DNA of 29,047 bases from Chrysochromulina parva (Eukaryota > Haptophyta > Prymnesiales > Chrysochromulinaceae). The stretch lies in contig PJAB01000351.1 of NCBI GenBank assembly GCA_002887195.1, positions 1 to 29,047 of the forward strand, read 5' to 3'. The translations under genes were made by a program, and so were the position numbers. Positions 8,135-16,772 of this stretch are shown here, one piece after another (the first letter of the stretch is position 1; each line of letters opens with the position of its first letter). Below the pieces are notes generated by a model. It was not told where the DNA came from, made no database searches, and saw only the letters and a program-made list of their open reading frames with translations.

Positions 8135-10540
8135 TCACTCGTACGTTACAGTGACCGAGGATTGACGCTTCGGCGGCACGGGCATGCCCATGACGAACTC
8201 ATCGTCATCCTCTTTCACCTCGTCGACGATGATCACCGGTTGGTTCGCCGACAGCGACACCTGTCGTGACACCTCGGCTGGCCTCCGAGCTGACACCTGG
8301 ATCATCCCAGTGGCCTTGGCTTCGAGTGCTGCCACCATGCTGGCGACGTCGTCATGTTCCGCCGAGAGCTGCTCCACCTGGGCAGGCGTGAGGTTGAGGG
8401 CAGGCAAACCCTTGGCGTCGTTACCGAGGATGGCCTCTCGAACGCGCCTGACGAGCGACTCGTCGAGTCCTTCCGTGCCCAGCTGGAAGTAATGCTTGAT
8501 CATCTCGACGACGTTCTGCCATCGCATGTAGCCGAGCAAGAGCCTCTGGTCGATGCGCCCCGGCCGAATCAAGGCAGGGTCGAGGATCTCAGGATGGTTG
8601 GTCGTCATCACCACGATGCGCTCCGGAGTGTCCACTACGCCATCAAGCACGTTCAGCAGCCCAGCGAGGTTGAGCGTATCCTTCTTGAGCGCGATTGAGC
8701 TCGAGGGCAGAATGCGCGCCCCCGCCCCGCCTGGGGGGGCGTCCCCTCCCGCTCGGTTCGAGGCTCCTCCTGTGTCCATCATCGACATCATCATCGCCTG
8801 CATCATCTGAATGTCCATCCCGTCCTTCTCGTCGTCTTCGTCGCCGCCTCGATCGCCCGTCGAGGCACCGCCGTCGATTGGCCAAGAGGCGGCCGCCTTG
8901 CCCAGCCTGGCCGATAGTGGCGCCTTGGGCTTGCCTGCGTCGGCTGGCGGCGCCACGCCAAGCAGTTCATCTTCGAGAGCCCGGTCAACTGCGCCGCCGG
9001 CCTTGAGCAGCCGTCGGAGGGCGCATGCATGCATCTTGACAAACTGGTCGATCGTCTCATGGCGCTCGCATCGCTGGCTCATCGCCTCGTGCACCATCTG
9101 GGCAGTGGCCATCGCGCGCTCCGCTGGCGACTTCTTCTCAAGTTCGGCACGGTCCTTGTCATCCGAGGGGGGGGGCGGTTTGGGGACTCGCAGCTCCGCC
9201 GCGACCGCGCGCATGGTGTCGGGCGAGAGCGCTGCTGCCTTGAGTCGCTCCGACTTTTCGAGGAGCTCGTCGACCAGCTCTTGAACGTTGGGATCGTCTG
9301 AGCCGAGCAGCAGGCGCCATGGAGTCGCCTCGAGCACCCCGCCCACCATCGACTTCTCGTCAGGATTGAGCGGCGCGTCGGCATGCAGCTCGATCTTGCC
9401 CCCTCCAAAGTTGGTCTTGCCGTCGCGGCGCTGTACGACCTTCGAGGCGGCGTCGACGTCCTCCATCACGAAGATGACATCCTTGAACCCAAGCTTGATC
9501 GGCACCTCGTCTCCCATCACCAGGTACTGCTGGTCAAACATAATGTCCATGAGCTCCTGGTTGGTCGAGATGCGGGCGAGCGGTACGTTGACGATGGATC
9601 GCCCCGTGTACTGCGCGAGGGCCTTGATCATCGAGGTCTTGCCGGTGCCTGGCGGGCCGTGCAGCAGCAGGCCCAGCTTGTGAGGATACCCCTGGACCGC
9701 GTACTTGCCAGTCTTGCCCGTGAAGTGTTTGAGCACTGCGAGCAGCTTCTCCTTGTCATCAAAGAAGAGCGAGCCGAACTGCTTTTCGTCCGAAAGCTTG
9801 TACCGTTTGAAGACGCGCGACGCGCTGCTGTCGTCGTCGCCGCCAGACGACTTGCCGGGGTTGAGCTGCATCTCGTACAAGTAGCGCGAGTTGTCCTCTT
9901 GCTTCTTGAGCTCCGTGATGTACCACGCGTAGCACTCGTCGACGAAGGCGTCGATTGCGCCCTTCTGCCGCGAGCGCAGCTTGTACACGTTGATTATCGT
10001 CGTCTTCTCGGCCTTCTCGCCCTTGTCGTGCTCGCTCTCGGACACCATCAGCTCCACCTTCCCGTGCACCTTGGGGCTCGTGATGGCCGTCCACCTATTC
10101 TTGGGCGGCTTCCGCGCGACCTTGAAGCGTTTCAGCTTGCCCGCAGGCGTGTTCTCGCCTTCATCATCGTCGTCTCCCCAACAGCTTTGGCGCGACTGCT
10201 GCATCGAGACGAGCGCCACACTGGCGTTGCGGTACTCAATCTTCTGGTTGTCGAGGTAGAGCTGGATCGCTTTGATCAGCACGTTGTTGCGCAGGTCCTT
10301 GTCCATGTTCACCATGTTTCCCCAGCCGTTCTGTAGCACCTTGTGCTCGATTTCGCGCGTGTAGTACGATGACCAGAAGAAAAGAATCTGCCCCAATATC
10401 TCTCGGAGGGAAGTGGTATGGGCAGCATCCAAGACCAGCTTGAAAATGAGTGGCACGGCCATGGCGATGAGCATGTCGACGATCGGGTTGCCCGTTCGGA
10501 GAGCGCCCATGATGCCCACAGCGGATGCTTGGACATCCAT
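8135..10540 (-). CDS. BCS1-like AAA ATPase with large insertion
   Basis: An 801-residue protein from ATG 10540; the frame reaches a GTG at 10612, which is not used. A hydrophobic segment (about residues 18-42) looks like the single N-terminal membrane anchor of BCS1. A BCS1-type middle region follows. The AAA module has Walker A GPPGTGKT (295-302), Walker B VIFVMEDVD (355-363), then LAGLLNVLDGVVDTPE and the sensor/arginine-finger region MTTNHPEILDPALIRPGRID (645-664). BCS1 translocates the folded Rieske protein across the mitochondrial inner membrane; plant relatives also sit in outer mitochondrial or ER membranes. Between Walker B and the LLNVLDG element there are ~245 extra residues, partly charged, Pro-rich and Met-rich, where most relatives have a few tens. 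The insert contains no visible intron boundary that would restore a short form, but that was not exhaustively tested. Confidence 0.88.
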   Translation of the reverse strand: MDVQASAVGIMGALRTGNPIVDMLIAMAVPLIFKLVLDAAHTTSLREILGQILFFWSSYYTREIEHKVLQNGWGNMVNMDKDLRNNVLIKAIQLYLDNQKIEYRNASVALVSMQQSRQSCWGDDDDEGENTPAGKLKRFKVARKPPKNRWTAITSPKVHGKVELMVSESEHDKGEKAEKTTIINVYKLRSRQKGAIDAFVDECYAWYITELKKQEDNSRYLYEMQLNPGKSSGGDDDSSASRVFKRYKLSDEKQFGSLFFDDKEKLLAVLKHFTGKTGKYAVQGYPHKLGLLLHGPPGTGKTSMIKALAQYTGRSIVNVPLARISTNQELMDIMFDQQYLVMGDEVPIKLGFKDVIFVMEDVDAASKVVQRRDGKTNFGGGKIELHADAPLNPDEKSMVGGVLEATPWRLLLGSDDPNVQELVDELLEKSERLKAAALSPDTMRAVAAELRVPKPPPPSDDKDRAELEKKSPAERAMATAQMVHEAMSQRCERHETIDQFVKMHACALRRLLKAGGAVDRALEDELLGVAPPADAGKPKAPLSARLGKAAASWPIDGGASTGDRGGDEDDEKDGMDIQMMQAMMMSMMDTGGASNRAGGDAPPGGAGARILPSSSIALKKDTLNLAGLLNVLDGVVDTPERIVVMTTNHPEILDPALIRPGRIDQRLLLGYMRWQNVVEMIKHYFQLGTEGLDESLVRRVREAILGNDAKGLPALNLTPAQVEQLSAEHDDVASMVAALEAKATGMIQVSARRPAEVSRQVSLSANQPVIIVDEVKEDDDEFVMGMPVPPKRQSSVTVTYE

Positions 10541-10866
10541 GCCGAGTCTGGCTGCCGATTCGCTTCTCGGCTGGGACTTTGAACTGCCCGGGACCGCCGT
10601 ACCCCACTCCACAAACCCTGCAAACCGCGTGTCCGCACGCGGGGCAAAGCTTTGCGAAAGAACTTCTTTTTGCGTGCGCGCTTGGATTTCGCATCTTGCC
10701 AGCTTGGATTTTGTACATCCCTCGAGGTCTCATGTTTCTCGAGGCCTCGACGTGGCACAGAGTTCATCGCCTTCGAGACCTGCCCCCCCACTCCCATTTG
10801 CCCCCCGGTCTGCCCGCGCGGCCCGGAACGGTGTCTTATTTCGACCCTACGCCGTCGACCGTGACT
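10541..10866. other. spacer upstream of BCS1-like gene
   Basis: This 326-bp spacer lies between the 3' end of the RBR gene and the ATG of the BCS1-like gene, both on minus. It holds CTCGAGGTCTC at 10721-10731, which recurs at 16610-16620 upstream of the filamin gene. A cytosine-rich run lies near 10784-10810. No RNA gene or separate coding region is seen. Confidence 0.4.
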
Positions 10867-13710
10867 CTAAACCAGGTGTTGGTCCTCCTCCACATCCTCC
10901 TCCTCCGCGCCGGCGCCGCCAAACGGAACGTCTCCGTCATTCACTGCGGCGCCAGTGAATCCCAGGGCGTTGCCTCCTCTCACGCCTCCTCGGGGAGCGC
11001 GGGGACCTCCCCTCCATGTGGCTGCGCCGGGCACGGACGGCGGCGGCGGCGGCGGCGGCGGCGGTGCAGCCCTTGCGATGTCGGGTGGTCCAGCCGGCAG
11101 GTGTGATCTGAGGTAGAGAAGCAGCGACACCAGCCACGCGTGCTGCACGGCCGCCTCATCCGAGCTGAGCCGCGCCCAATCCGGCACGACGGCGGCCGCG
11201 ACCCCCGCGAAGGCGCACGCCTCGTACAGCGCCTCTGTGCAGAGGGTGAGCTTGCTGTACGCGAGGCGCAGCCGACCGGGCACTGAGTCCATCGGGCACC
11301 AGTACAGGTAGACTTGCATCCAGCGGAGCGCTGAGAGCGCGCGGAGCAGCGTCTCTCGCAGCGCACCGGGCGTCATGCCGCGGCCCTCGGCCTTGGCCTT
11401 GGCGGCCGCAATCCCTGACGATGGCGTCCCCGCCGCTGCGGTCGTGCCCATCGCCTTGCCCGGCGGCGACACCCCCGACGCCGGCCCGGGCGCCGGCCCG
11501 GGCGCCGACGCGGGCGCCGTACCGAGCCCCACCCTGGGCGCCGCCGCGGGCGCACGCCATCCGACGATGGACTCGCACTGCTCCTGCCTGATGAGGAACT
11601 CGTCCAGATGGCGCTCGAGAGAGCCGTCGATCGCCTTGCGGTCCTCGGACACGTACTTCCAAGACGGGTCGGGCGTACGCGAGCAGGCGGAGACGTGGTG
11701 CACGCCGCGGCCCATCTGGCCGCATCCCCAGCACCATTCGAGCGCGCACTGGGTGCACGAGATGTGCATGCAGCCCATGGTACGCGTGGTACGTACGCCA
11801 CACGAGGGGCACGGCTTGGTCGTCTGCCGGATCAGCATCGCATCGGGTGACTGGTGCAGGAGCTCCGCCCAGCGCCGCTTACGCTCGCACGAGGCAGGCC
11901 AGTGCGGCGGATCTCCGCACGTGACACAAAAAGAGGTGCCGCACTCACAGGGGAGCAGCTCTGGCGGAGTGCTCGCGTTCAGGTGCACCGCCGCACGCCC
12001 GCACGCGCCGTTCGGGCACTGGCTCACGAGCGAGTTGCAGCTCACGAAGAGGCGGAGCGAAAGTGCCGAGAGCTGCTGCTGCCCCTCGGCTGGCAGTGCC
12101 GCGGCCCACACGTCGCCGCTTACGGGCAGCGAACAGCCCGGCTGAGGGCACGTGCCGTGCACGCACGAGGGCCCCTTCTCCAGGGCCACCATAAGCGTGC
12201 CGCCCCAGCACTCGTCGCAGAAGCCGTGCCCGCATCGCATCGCACGCAGCGTGCGCGGCGGGTCGGGAGGCTCGAAGCAGATGCCGCACACTGTCGGTGG
12301 CGCCTCCGGCAGGATTTCGGTGTCGGCCGAGCTCGCTGCTACCAGTACGGATGCTACCGCCGCCTCCGTGGCCCCCACCGACCACGCCTCCGCCGCCTCC
12401 ACGGCCGCCGCCTCCGTGCCGCCGCCCCGGCGGCTCTCCCGCCACGCGACGACTGCCTTGACAACGTCCCAGCGCGCGCGCAGAAGCAGCAGCAGTGCAT
12501 CTGCAGAGCTCGGCGTGGCGCCGCCCGCCACCTGCGCTTGCTGCCGCATGCGCTCAACGGTCGCGCTCATCAAGGCGCTCAGATCCTCGGGCCGCAGCAG
12601 CCGCGGCCGCCCTTCGATCCATCCATCGCGTCGCCAATCGGCGCCGCCGCCGTCGACGCACGCGATCAGCGCTCCAAGGAGCACTGCAGCCGCCTCATGG
12701 ACTTGGCCCTCGATGCTCAGGCCACTTGCACGCGCTGGCCGAGCGAGCTCCGCCGCAAGGGACGCCTCCACGTGCCGCCGCGCCGCACCGCTCAGCCCGC
12801 CATAGAGGGCTCGCACAGCCCCCCGGGCGCTCGGCGGCGGCGGCATGGAAAGCAGTCGCTCCGGAGGCAACCGCTGCACCAGAGTGGTGCACAGGGCGGG
12901 CGCCGACGACGCGGTGGATGGTGTGTCGAGCGCGACGCGGCACAGGGCCCCAAGACGCTCGAGGCTCACGCTCACCTCGGGGGCACCGCCACCGGCGCCC
13001 CCACTTGTGGCAGAGGCGGCCGCGGCGACAGTGTGGTGATCCGCAGGGGGCAGCAGCCAACACGCCAGGGCGTTGAGAATAGAGGGTGCAGTATTGTGCA
13101 GCAGCTCGCGCGCGAGCTGCGCGCCGCGACCCTGGCAGCAGCTGGCCCACTGAGGGATGCCGCCCGAGGGGCTGCAAAGCGCCGTGGCGAGCGACACGGC
13201 TGACGCATCGCCGCACTGGCCGGCGACATACAGCACTGCAGGCAGCAGACGCTGCAGGCGCCGCACGTGCCCGCGGGCATCGCACGTGCCCGCGGCGTGC
13301 TGGCCGCACACGCACTCTAGGGTACCGCCGCAGCTGTTCAGCACCCGCGCGCCGCGTCGTGTGAGGTCCACTGCAGTGTCGGAGAGGCACCCCTCTGCAG
13401 CCGCCCACAATAGACCGACTCGACGTGCGAGTGAGAGCGCGAGAGCATGCGAGTGGGCTAAGGTTGCATGCGCTTCAGCCACCTCGACAGCTGTGCGGAC
13501 TGCCTCCAGCAGCACCGTTTCGCGTAGCTTGCGTCGCGCCAGACGGCCGCGCGTGAGTCTTTGCAGTGTAGACGCAGCCTTCAGCGGTGCGGCGGCGGCC
13601 GTGCGCTGCTCGCGGAGCTGCCGCGCCTCGAGCAGCACCTGCTCGCGCGACTTTCCGGCCTTCTTGCGCCCGCCTAGGGAGACACCCTTCCTATCGACAA
13701 ATAGATCCAT
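10867..13710 (-). CDS. RBR-type E3 ubiquitin ligase with UBE3B/C-like N-terminus
   Basis: A 947-residue protein from ATG 13710, chosen because it starts MDLFVDRKGVSLGG; the frame remains open to 13947. The N-terminal ~65 residues resemble HECT ligases UBE3B/UBE3C: a VSLGG-RKK start, a charged helix, and an IQ motif LQRLTRGRLARRKL (49-62). A long Ala/Leu-rich helical region follows. RING1 begins at C475-x2-C478 with CGHGFCDECW; an in-between-RING domain follows (about 545-608). RING2 starts CPSC at 634-637, and the likely catalytic cysteine is C647 in TMGCMH. RBR ligases load ubiquitin on this cysteine from an E2, then transfer it to substrate. The C-terminus has helices like an Ariadne domain (about 765-860), a Pro/Ala/Gly-rich linker and a polyproline run encoded by a GGC/CCG repeat near 11038-11062. 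The substrate is unknown. Confidence 0.88.
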   Translation of the reverse strand: MDLFVDRKGVSLGGRKKAGKSREQVLLEARQLREQRTAAAAPLKAASTLQRLTRGRLARRKLRETVLLEAVRTAVEVAEAHATLAHSHALALSLARRVGLLWAAAEGCLSDTAVDLTRRGARVLNSCGGTLECVCGQHAAGTCDARGHVRRLQRLLPAVLYVAGQCGDASAVSLATALCSPSGGIPQWASCCQGRGAQLARELLHNTAPSILNALACWLLPPADHHTVAAAASATSGGAGGGAPEVSVSLERLGALCRVALDTPSTASSAPALCTTLVQRLPPERLLSMPPPPSARGAVRALYGGLSGAARRHVEASLAAELARPARASGLSIEGQVHEAAAVLLGALIACVDGGGADWRRDGWIEGRPRLLRPEDLSALMSATVERMRQQAQVAGGATPSSADALLLLLRARWDVVKAVVAWRESRRGGGTEAAAVEAAEAWSVGATEAAVASVLVAASSADTEILPEAPPTVCGICFEPPDPPRTLRAMRCGHGFCDECWGGTLMVALEKGPSCVHGTCPQPGCSLPVSGDVWAAALPAEGQQQLSALSLRLFVSCNSLVSQCPNGACGRAAVHLNASTPPELLPCECGTSFCVTCGDPPHWPASCERKRRWAELLHQSPDAMLIRQTTKPCPSCGVRTTRTMGCMHISCTQCALEWCWGCGQMGRGVHHVSACSRTPDPSWKYVSEDRKAIDGSLERHLDEFLIRQEQCESIVGWRAPAAAPRVGLGTAPASAPGPAPGPASGVSPPGKAMGTTAAAGTPSSGIAAAKAKAEGRGMTPGALRETLLRALSALRWMQVYLYWCPMDSVPGRLRLAYSKLTLCTEALYEACAFAGVAAAVVPDWARLSSDEAAVQHAWLVSLLLYLRSHLPAGPPDIARAAPPPPPPPPPSVPGAATWRGGPRAPRGGVRGGNALGFTGAAVNDGDVPFGGAGAEEEDVEEDQHLV

Positions 13711-13807
13711 CGCACTACACAAAAACAGCGCGGCCGTAAGGGTCGGCAGTGATGAAGAATCTGTTCTTCCATGTGTGCTACGCACTTGAAGGAAGTGTGA
13801 ATGCGAC

Positions 13808-13827
13808 TTATAAACATCGGCTGTGAA
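13808..13827 (-). promoter_or_regulatory. 20-nt upstream motif shared with TPK gene, copy 2
   Basis: On minus this reads TTCACAGCCGATGTTTATAA, one mismatch from the copy at 6306-6325. It ends 97 bp before the chosen ATG of the RBR gene. Same orientation relative to the gene as in the TPK copy. Confidence 0.4.
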
Positions 13828-14133
13828 TGATGGCCTCCGCTGTACCGCTGAGATGTTCATTATTGCGTCAGAGAACAGAGCTGACAGGTTCGCAAGAATG
13901 AAGTTGAATACACGGGAGCAGCGGGCACGAAAGCCTAGTTCATGCAATAAGGAAGCTCCTCGGGGCGTGTCCCCTTCCTCGCGTCGTGTATCGCCCTCCG
14001 CTACAGGTGGCGGAGCCGGGACACATCACCTCATCACGGGACACTCACGGGCGCACACAGGCACACGGATCGGTGTGTGAATTCTGAGCGGACAGAAACA
14101 GTGCCGTAGCACCGGTTGTGCTCGCGTCTCGTG

Positions 14134-14152
14134 TCGTGTTAACGTTCACACG
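14134..14152. repeat. near-palindrome CGTGTTAACGTTCACACG, copy 1
   Basis: CGTGTTAACGTTCACACG (14135-14152) equals its own reverse complement at 16 of 18 positions. A 16-nt core is shared exactly, in opposite orientation, with 20132-20147 and 22513-22528. This copy is about 230 bp upstream of the dynein-stalk gene ATG. Confidence 0.5.
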
Positions 14153-14384
14153 GATCATAAGGGATCATACAGACGAATTCAACAACCATCCAAACCCGCC
14201 ACAGTCGCTTGGGGGTCCGGAGTGTGTGCACGCGTTGTGTTGAACAGCAGCTGCAGCAGCAGTCGCCGGTATGTCTGCGACACGCGCCGATTTGGACGCC
14301 TCGGACTGATGACCCCGCCGCTCGGCGTGTCCTGCGTGCACGCCGCGCGTGTCAAACCCATCGCGCAGCGGCTCTGGTGGCGCG

Positions 14385-16571
14385 ATGGTGGCGGCTGCGC
14401 CAGTCGAGCGTGGGGTCGCGAACCGAACTCAAACCGAGGTGCGACAGCAGCAACGCCATGCGGACACGCGGCTAGCCAGTGCGGAGGCAGTGCTTCGCCG
14501 TCGGCAGGAAGACTGCAATCGTGCTGTCCGGGCCAAAGAGGAGCGATTCAGTGGCAGTACGATGAAGCTCGAGGCCGCCAAGGCCATCAAAGGTCTCAAG
14601 GTTTCCAATCTCGATGAGCTTCGCTCTCTCAAAGATGCGCCCAACCCGATTGTCGAGCTCGTTGCACGCTGCGTTGCCACCCTCATCTCCAGCGATGAGG
14701 TTGGAGATGAGAATGCAGCATCGCACGAGTCTGGCCCTGATACACCCGACAGCGCAAGGATACTTCGAGCGCGGCGTGCAGCCGCCACCATAGAACAGCG
14801 GGAAACGGCCCTCGACCGTCTTGCATGCCCAAAGCAGCCAGACAATGCTCGCGGACGCCTGTACGAGCCTCGTGAAACGCCCACCAAGCCGCAGAGTCCG
14901 AGACGGCTCAGCAGCCCGCGACGGCACCCTGAAGGTGTCGAGGCACCAACACCTCTGAGCGCTCGCAGCAGAGACTCAACATCTTTGAGTGCGAGAGCGA
15001 CGTCTCCTCGACGACCGGCTGTGCGGGACTCGGACTTGAAGCGTGGCGCGGACGGTCACCTGTTGAGCTGGGAAGCGACGCAGAAGATGCTGCAACGAAG
15101 TGATTTCAAGCTGCGCCTGATCAACTTCAACGGGATGTGTCTTCAAGGAAAAGCCGAGCTCGTCGAGAACGTGCGCAAATGCCTAAATCTGTCATCCATC
15201 AAGCCCGGTCAGATGTTCAATATCTTGCCTGGCCGTGCCCATTCCGGAGACCGCGATGACGGCGTGCGTGAGCGTCGCGAGCTTGTTAAGTCTTTGTACG
15301 AGGCATCGGGAGAGGACGGCGTGTACCTCACGCCGCTCATGTACGAAGAAGCACGATACGTCAATGAGGTGATCGGCGCCATGCTCATCTGGATCTTCCG
15401 CATCTTTCGCCAGCAATTACTTCTGATCAAAGAATGGAAACGCCTCACCGAGGCGTGCGAAGCCTCTCACTTAAAGGTGGTCGCCGCAAAGAAGGTCGTT
15501 GATGAGCGAAAGATGGTCGTGGAAGACCTGATGAAGGAGGAGCTCGGTCTCGAGGAGCGGGATCAGTTAGTTGCAGACGTACCCAAACCGACGCAGCTCG
15601 CGACTCCTGATCACATTTCTGCCAGTGGGTCTGGTCCCATGTTCCTCTTCACCAATGCGCGCATCGCGGGCATGGCTCCTCGCCCCACATGCCTACCTGA
15701 GCGCTTGCAGCTTCCTCGATCTATCCACTTCTACGTGCATCTGAAGTCGCAGCCGATCGGTTTCCCTTTCCCCTCTCACATAAACACCAGTCAGTACTTG
15801 CACGAGGCGCGAGTGGTCGTAGGTCAAGGGGAGGGAGAAGCCGATCTGATCGCCCAGGTGACCTTTGACAGCAAGCACGTGATTGGGCTGGCGGACCATG
15901 TGCTCCTCACTTTCTGCCAGCTCGTCATCGAGGTACCATCGACGCCGTCAATTAACCCGACGATCCGGGCTACCAGGCTCTCCTTCCATCCTTGCCACGT
16001 GGCGCAGCTCCACAACTACCAAGGCAATAGGCAGCGCATCATCGTACCGATCTACACGATCGGTGGAGACATTGCCCCCACTGACGAACGTGCTGTGAGC
16101 CCTCTGCCACACGGCAACAAACATAAAACATCAGCCGTCCCGCCCTTCAATGTGCCGGCTTTGCGGATTCCTCTGCCGTCTCCCATCGCGATCGGCAACC
16201 CTCTGAACGCAAGGAGTGGGACACCGGGACGCGAATCCCCACGCATCGATGAGCCATCCGACTCAGCTCAAAGTCCCCCGCGCTCCGCCCGACAAGGTGC
16301 TTGGAGCAAGTCGCGGGTGGTCGCATCGGAACAAAATGAGCGCTCAGTCTCGGCGCGAAGCTGCAGCCCGCCGCCGTCCAAAAAGGCTGCGGAGAGGGTA
16401 CTGGCGTATCGGGCCGAGGCGTTGATGCGCCCACTGATTGCAAAGGTCGGAAGCGGCTATCTCTTGACCAGTGCAGAGATGAGGCGTCTACAACGACTTG
16501 CGTATTGCGTCGAGAACCCACCGACGCCATCAACGCCGACCTATGGCCTGTTGCGAGGCCTCCTTCCGTAG
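14385..16571 (+). CDS. stand-alone dynein heavy chain stalk/microtubule-binding-like protein
   Basis: A 728-residue protein from ATG 14385; the frame extends to a GTG at 14349, not used. The order of elements matches the coiled-coil stalk and microtubule-binding tip of dynein heavy chains. A helix carries AAKAIKGLKVSNLDELRSLK and then IVELVARCVATLI (about 62-103), as in the ALxTLKxxDIxELKSxxxPP block. Then comes SWEATQKMLQRSDFKLRLINF (about 228-248) with VRKCLN...IKPGQMF, like the tip's W..akk.L.d..F..L..fd and kir.y...p.f. An EARYVNEVIGAMLIWIFRIF helix (about 322-341) and a returning coiled coil (353-385) follow. A Ser/Pro/Arg-rich insert of ~120 residues interrupts the module. No AAA motor domain is present. 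The C-terminal ~340 residues are unrecognised, ending in a Ser/Pro/Arg-rich tail. A microtubule-associated or flagellar role is inferred. Confidence 0.75.
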   Translation: MVAAAPVERGVANRTQTEVRQQQRHADTRLASAEAVLRRRQEDCNRAVRAKEERFSGSTMKLEAAKAIKGLKVSNLDELRSLKDAPNPIVELVARCVATLISSDEVGDENAASHESGPDTPDSARILRARRAAATIEQRETALDRLACPKQPDNARGRLYEPRETPTKPQSPRRLSSPRRHPEGVEAPTPLSARSRDSTSLSARATSPRRPAVRDSDLKRGADGHLLSWEATQKMLQRSDFKLRLINFNGMCLQGKAELVENVRKCLNLSSIKPGQMFNILPGRAHSGDRDDGVRERRELVKSLYEASGEDGVYLTPLMYEEARYVNEVIGAMLIWIFRIFRQQLLLIKEWKRLTEACEASHLKVVAAKKVVDERKMVVEDLMKEELGLEERDQLVADVPKPTQLATPDHISASGSGPMFLFTNARIAGMAPRPTCLPERLQLPRSIHFYVHLKSQPIGFPFPSHINTSQYLHEARVVVGQGEGEADLIAQVTFDSKHVIGLADHVLLTFCQLVIEVPSTPSINPTIRATRLSFHPCHVAQLHNYQGNRQRIIVPIYTIGGDIAPTDERAVSPLPHGNKHKTSAVPPFNVPALRIPLPSPIAIGNPLNARSGTPGRESPRIDEPSDSAQSPPRSARQGAWSKSRVVASEQNERSVSARSCSPPPSKKAAERVLAYRAEALMRPLIAKVGSGYLLTSAEMRRLQRLAYCVENPPTPSTPTYGLLRGLLP

Positions 16572-16772
16572 GGTACATGTACATTACGTTACTTCCCTCG
16601 TACAGTAGTCTCGAGGTCTCGAGGTATGGTTAGCCCCGCGCCGCGGAAACCTTCATCCTTTCAAACTCAAATGTGTACCGCATCGTGGGATGAAACGTCG
16701 AGCGAAAAACGCCGAATCGCGGGAGTCGCGATGTCCGTCACGCCCAGCCGGTCTCTGGGCCATCCCATATAG

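Larger units (their letters stand above)
13711..14384. promoter_or_regulatory. divergent promoter region between RBR and dynein-stalk genes
   Basis: This 674-bp spacer between two divergent start codons holds no convincing gene. It contains the second copy of the 20-nt motif (13808-13827) and one copy of the three-times-repeated near-palindrome (14134-14152). Short frames seen here are in competing phases with no motifs. The RBR frame is open through its left part, but the better start is at 13710. Confidence 0.5.

Noticed and set aside
9383..10336. 317-codon plus-strand frame opposite the BCS1-like gene
   Set aside because: The minus strand here encodes Walker A and BCS1 sequence; the plus frame has no recognisable domain.
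11854..13203. 449-codon plus-strand frame opposite the RBR gene
   Set aside because: It is a shadow of the GC-rich antisense strand of the RBR ligase; Arg/Ala-rich with no motif.
13711..13947. N-terminal extension of the RBR protein to ATG 13947
   Set aside because: The extra 79 residues look non-coding and contain the shared upstream motif; the UBE3C-like start is at 13710.
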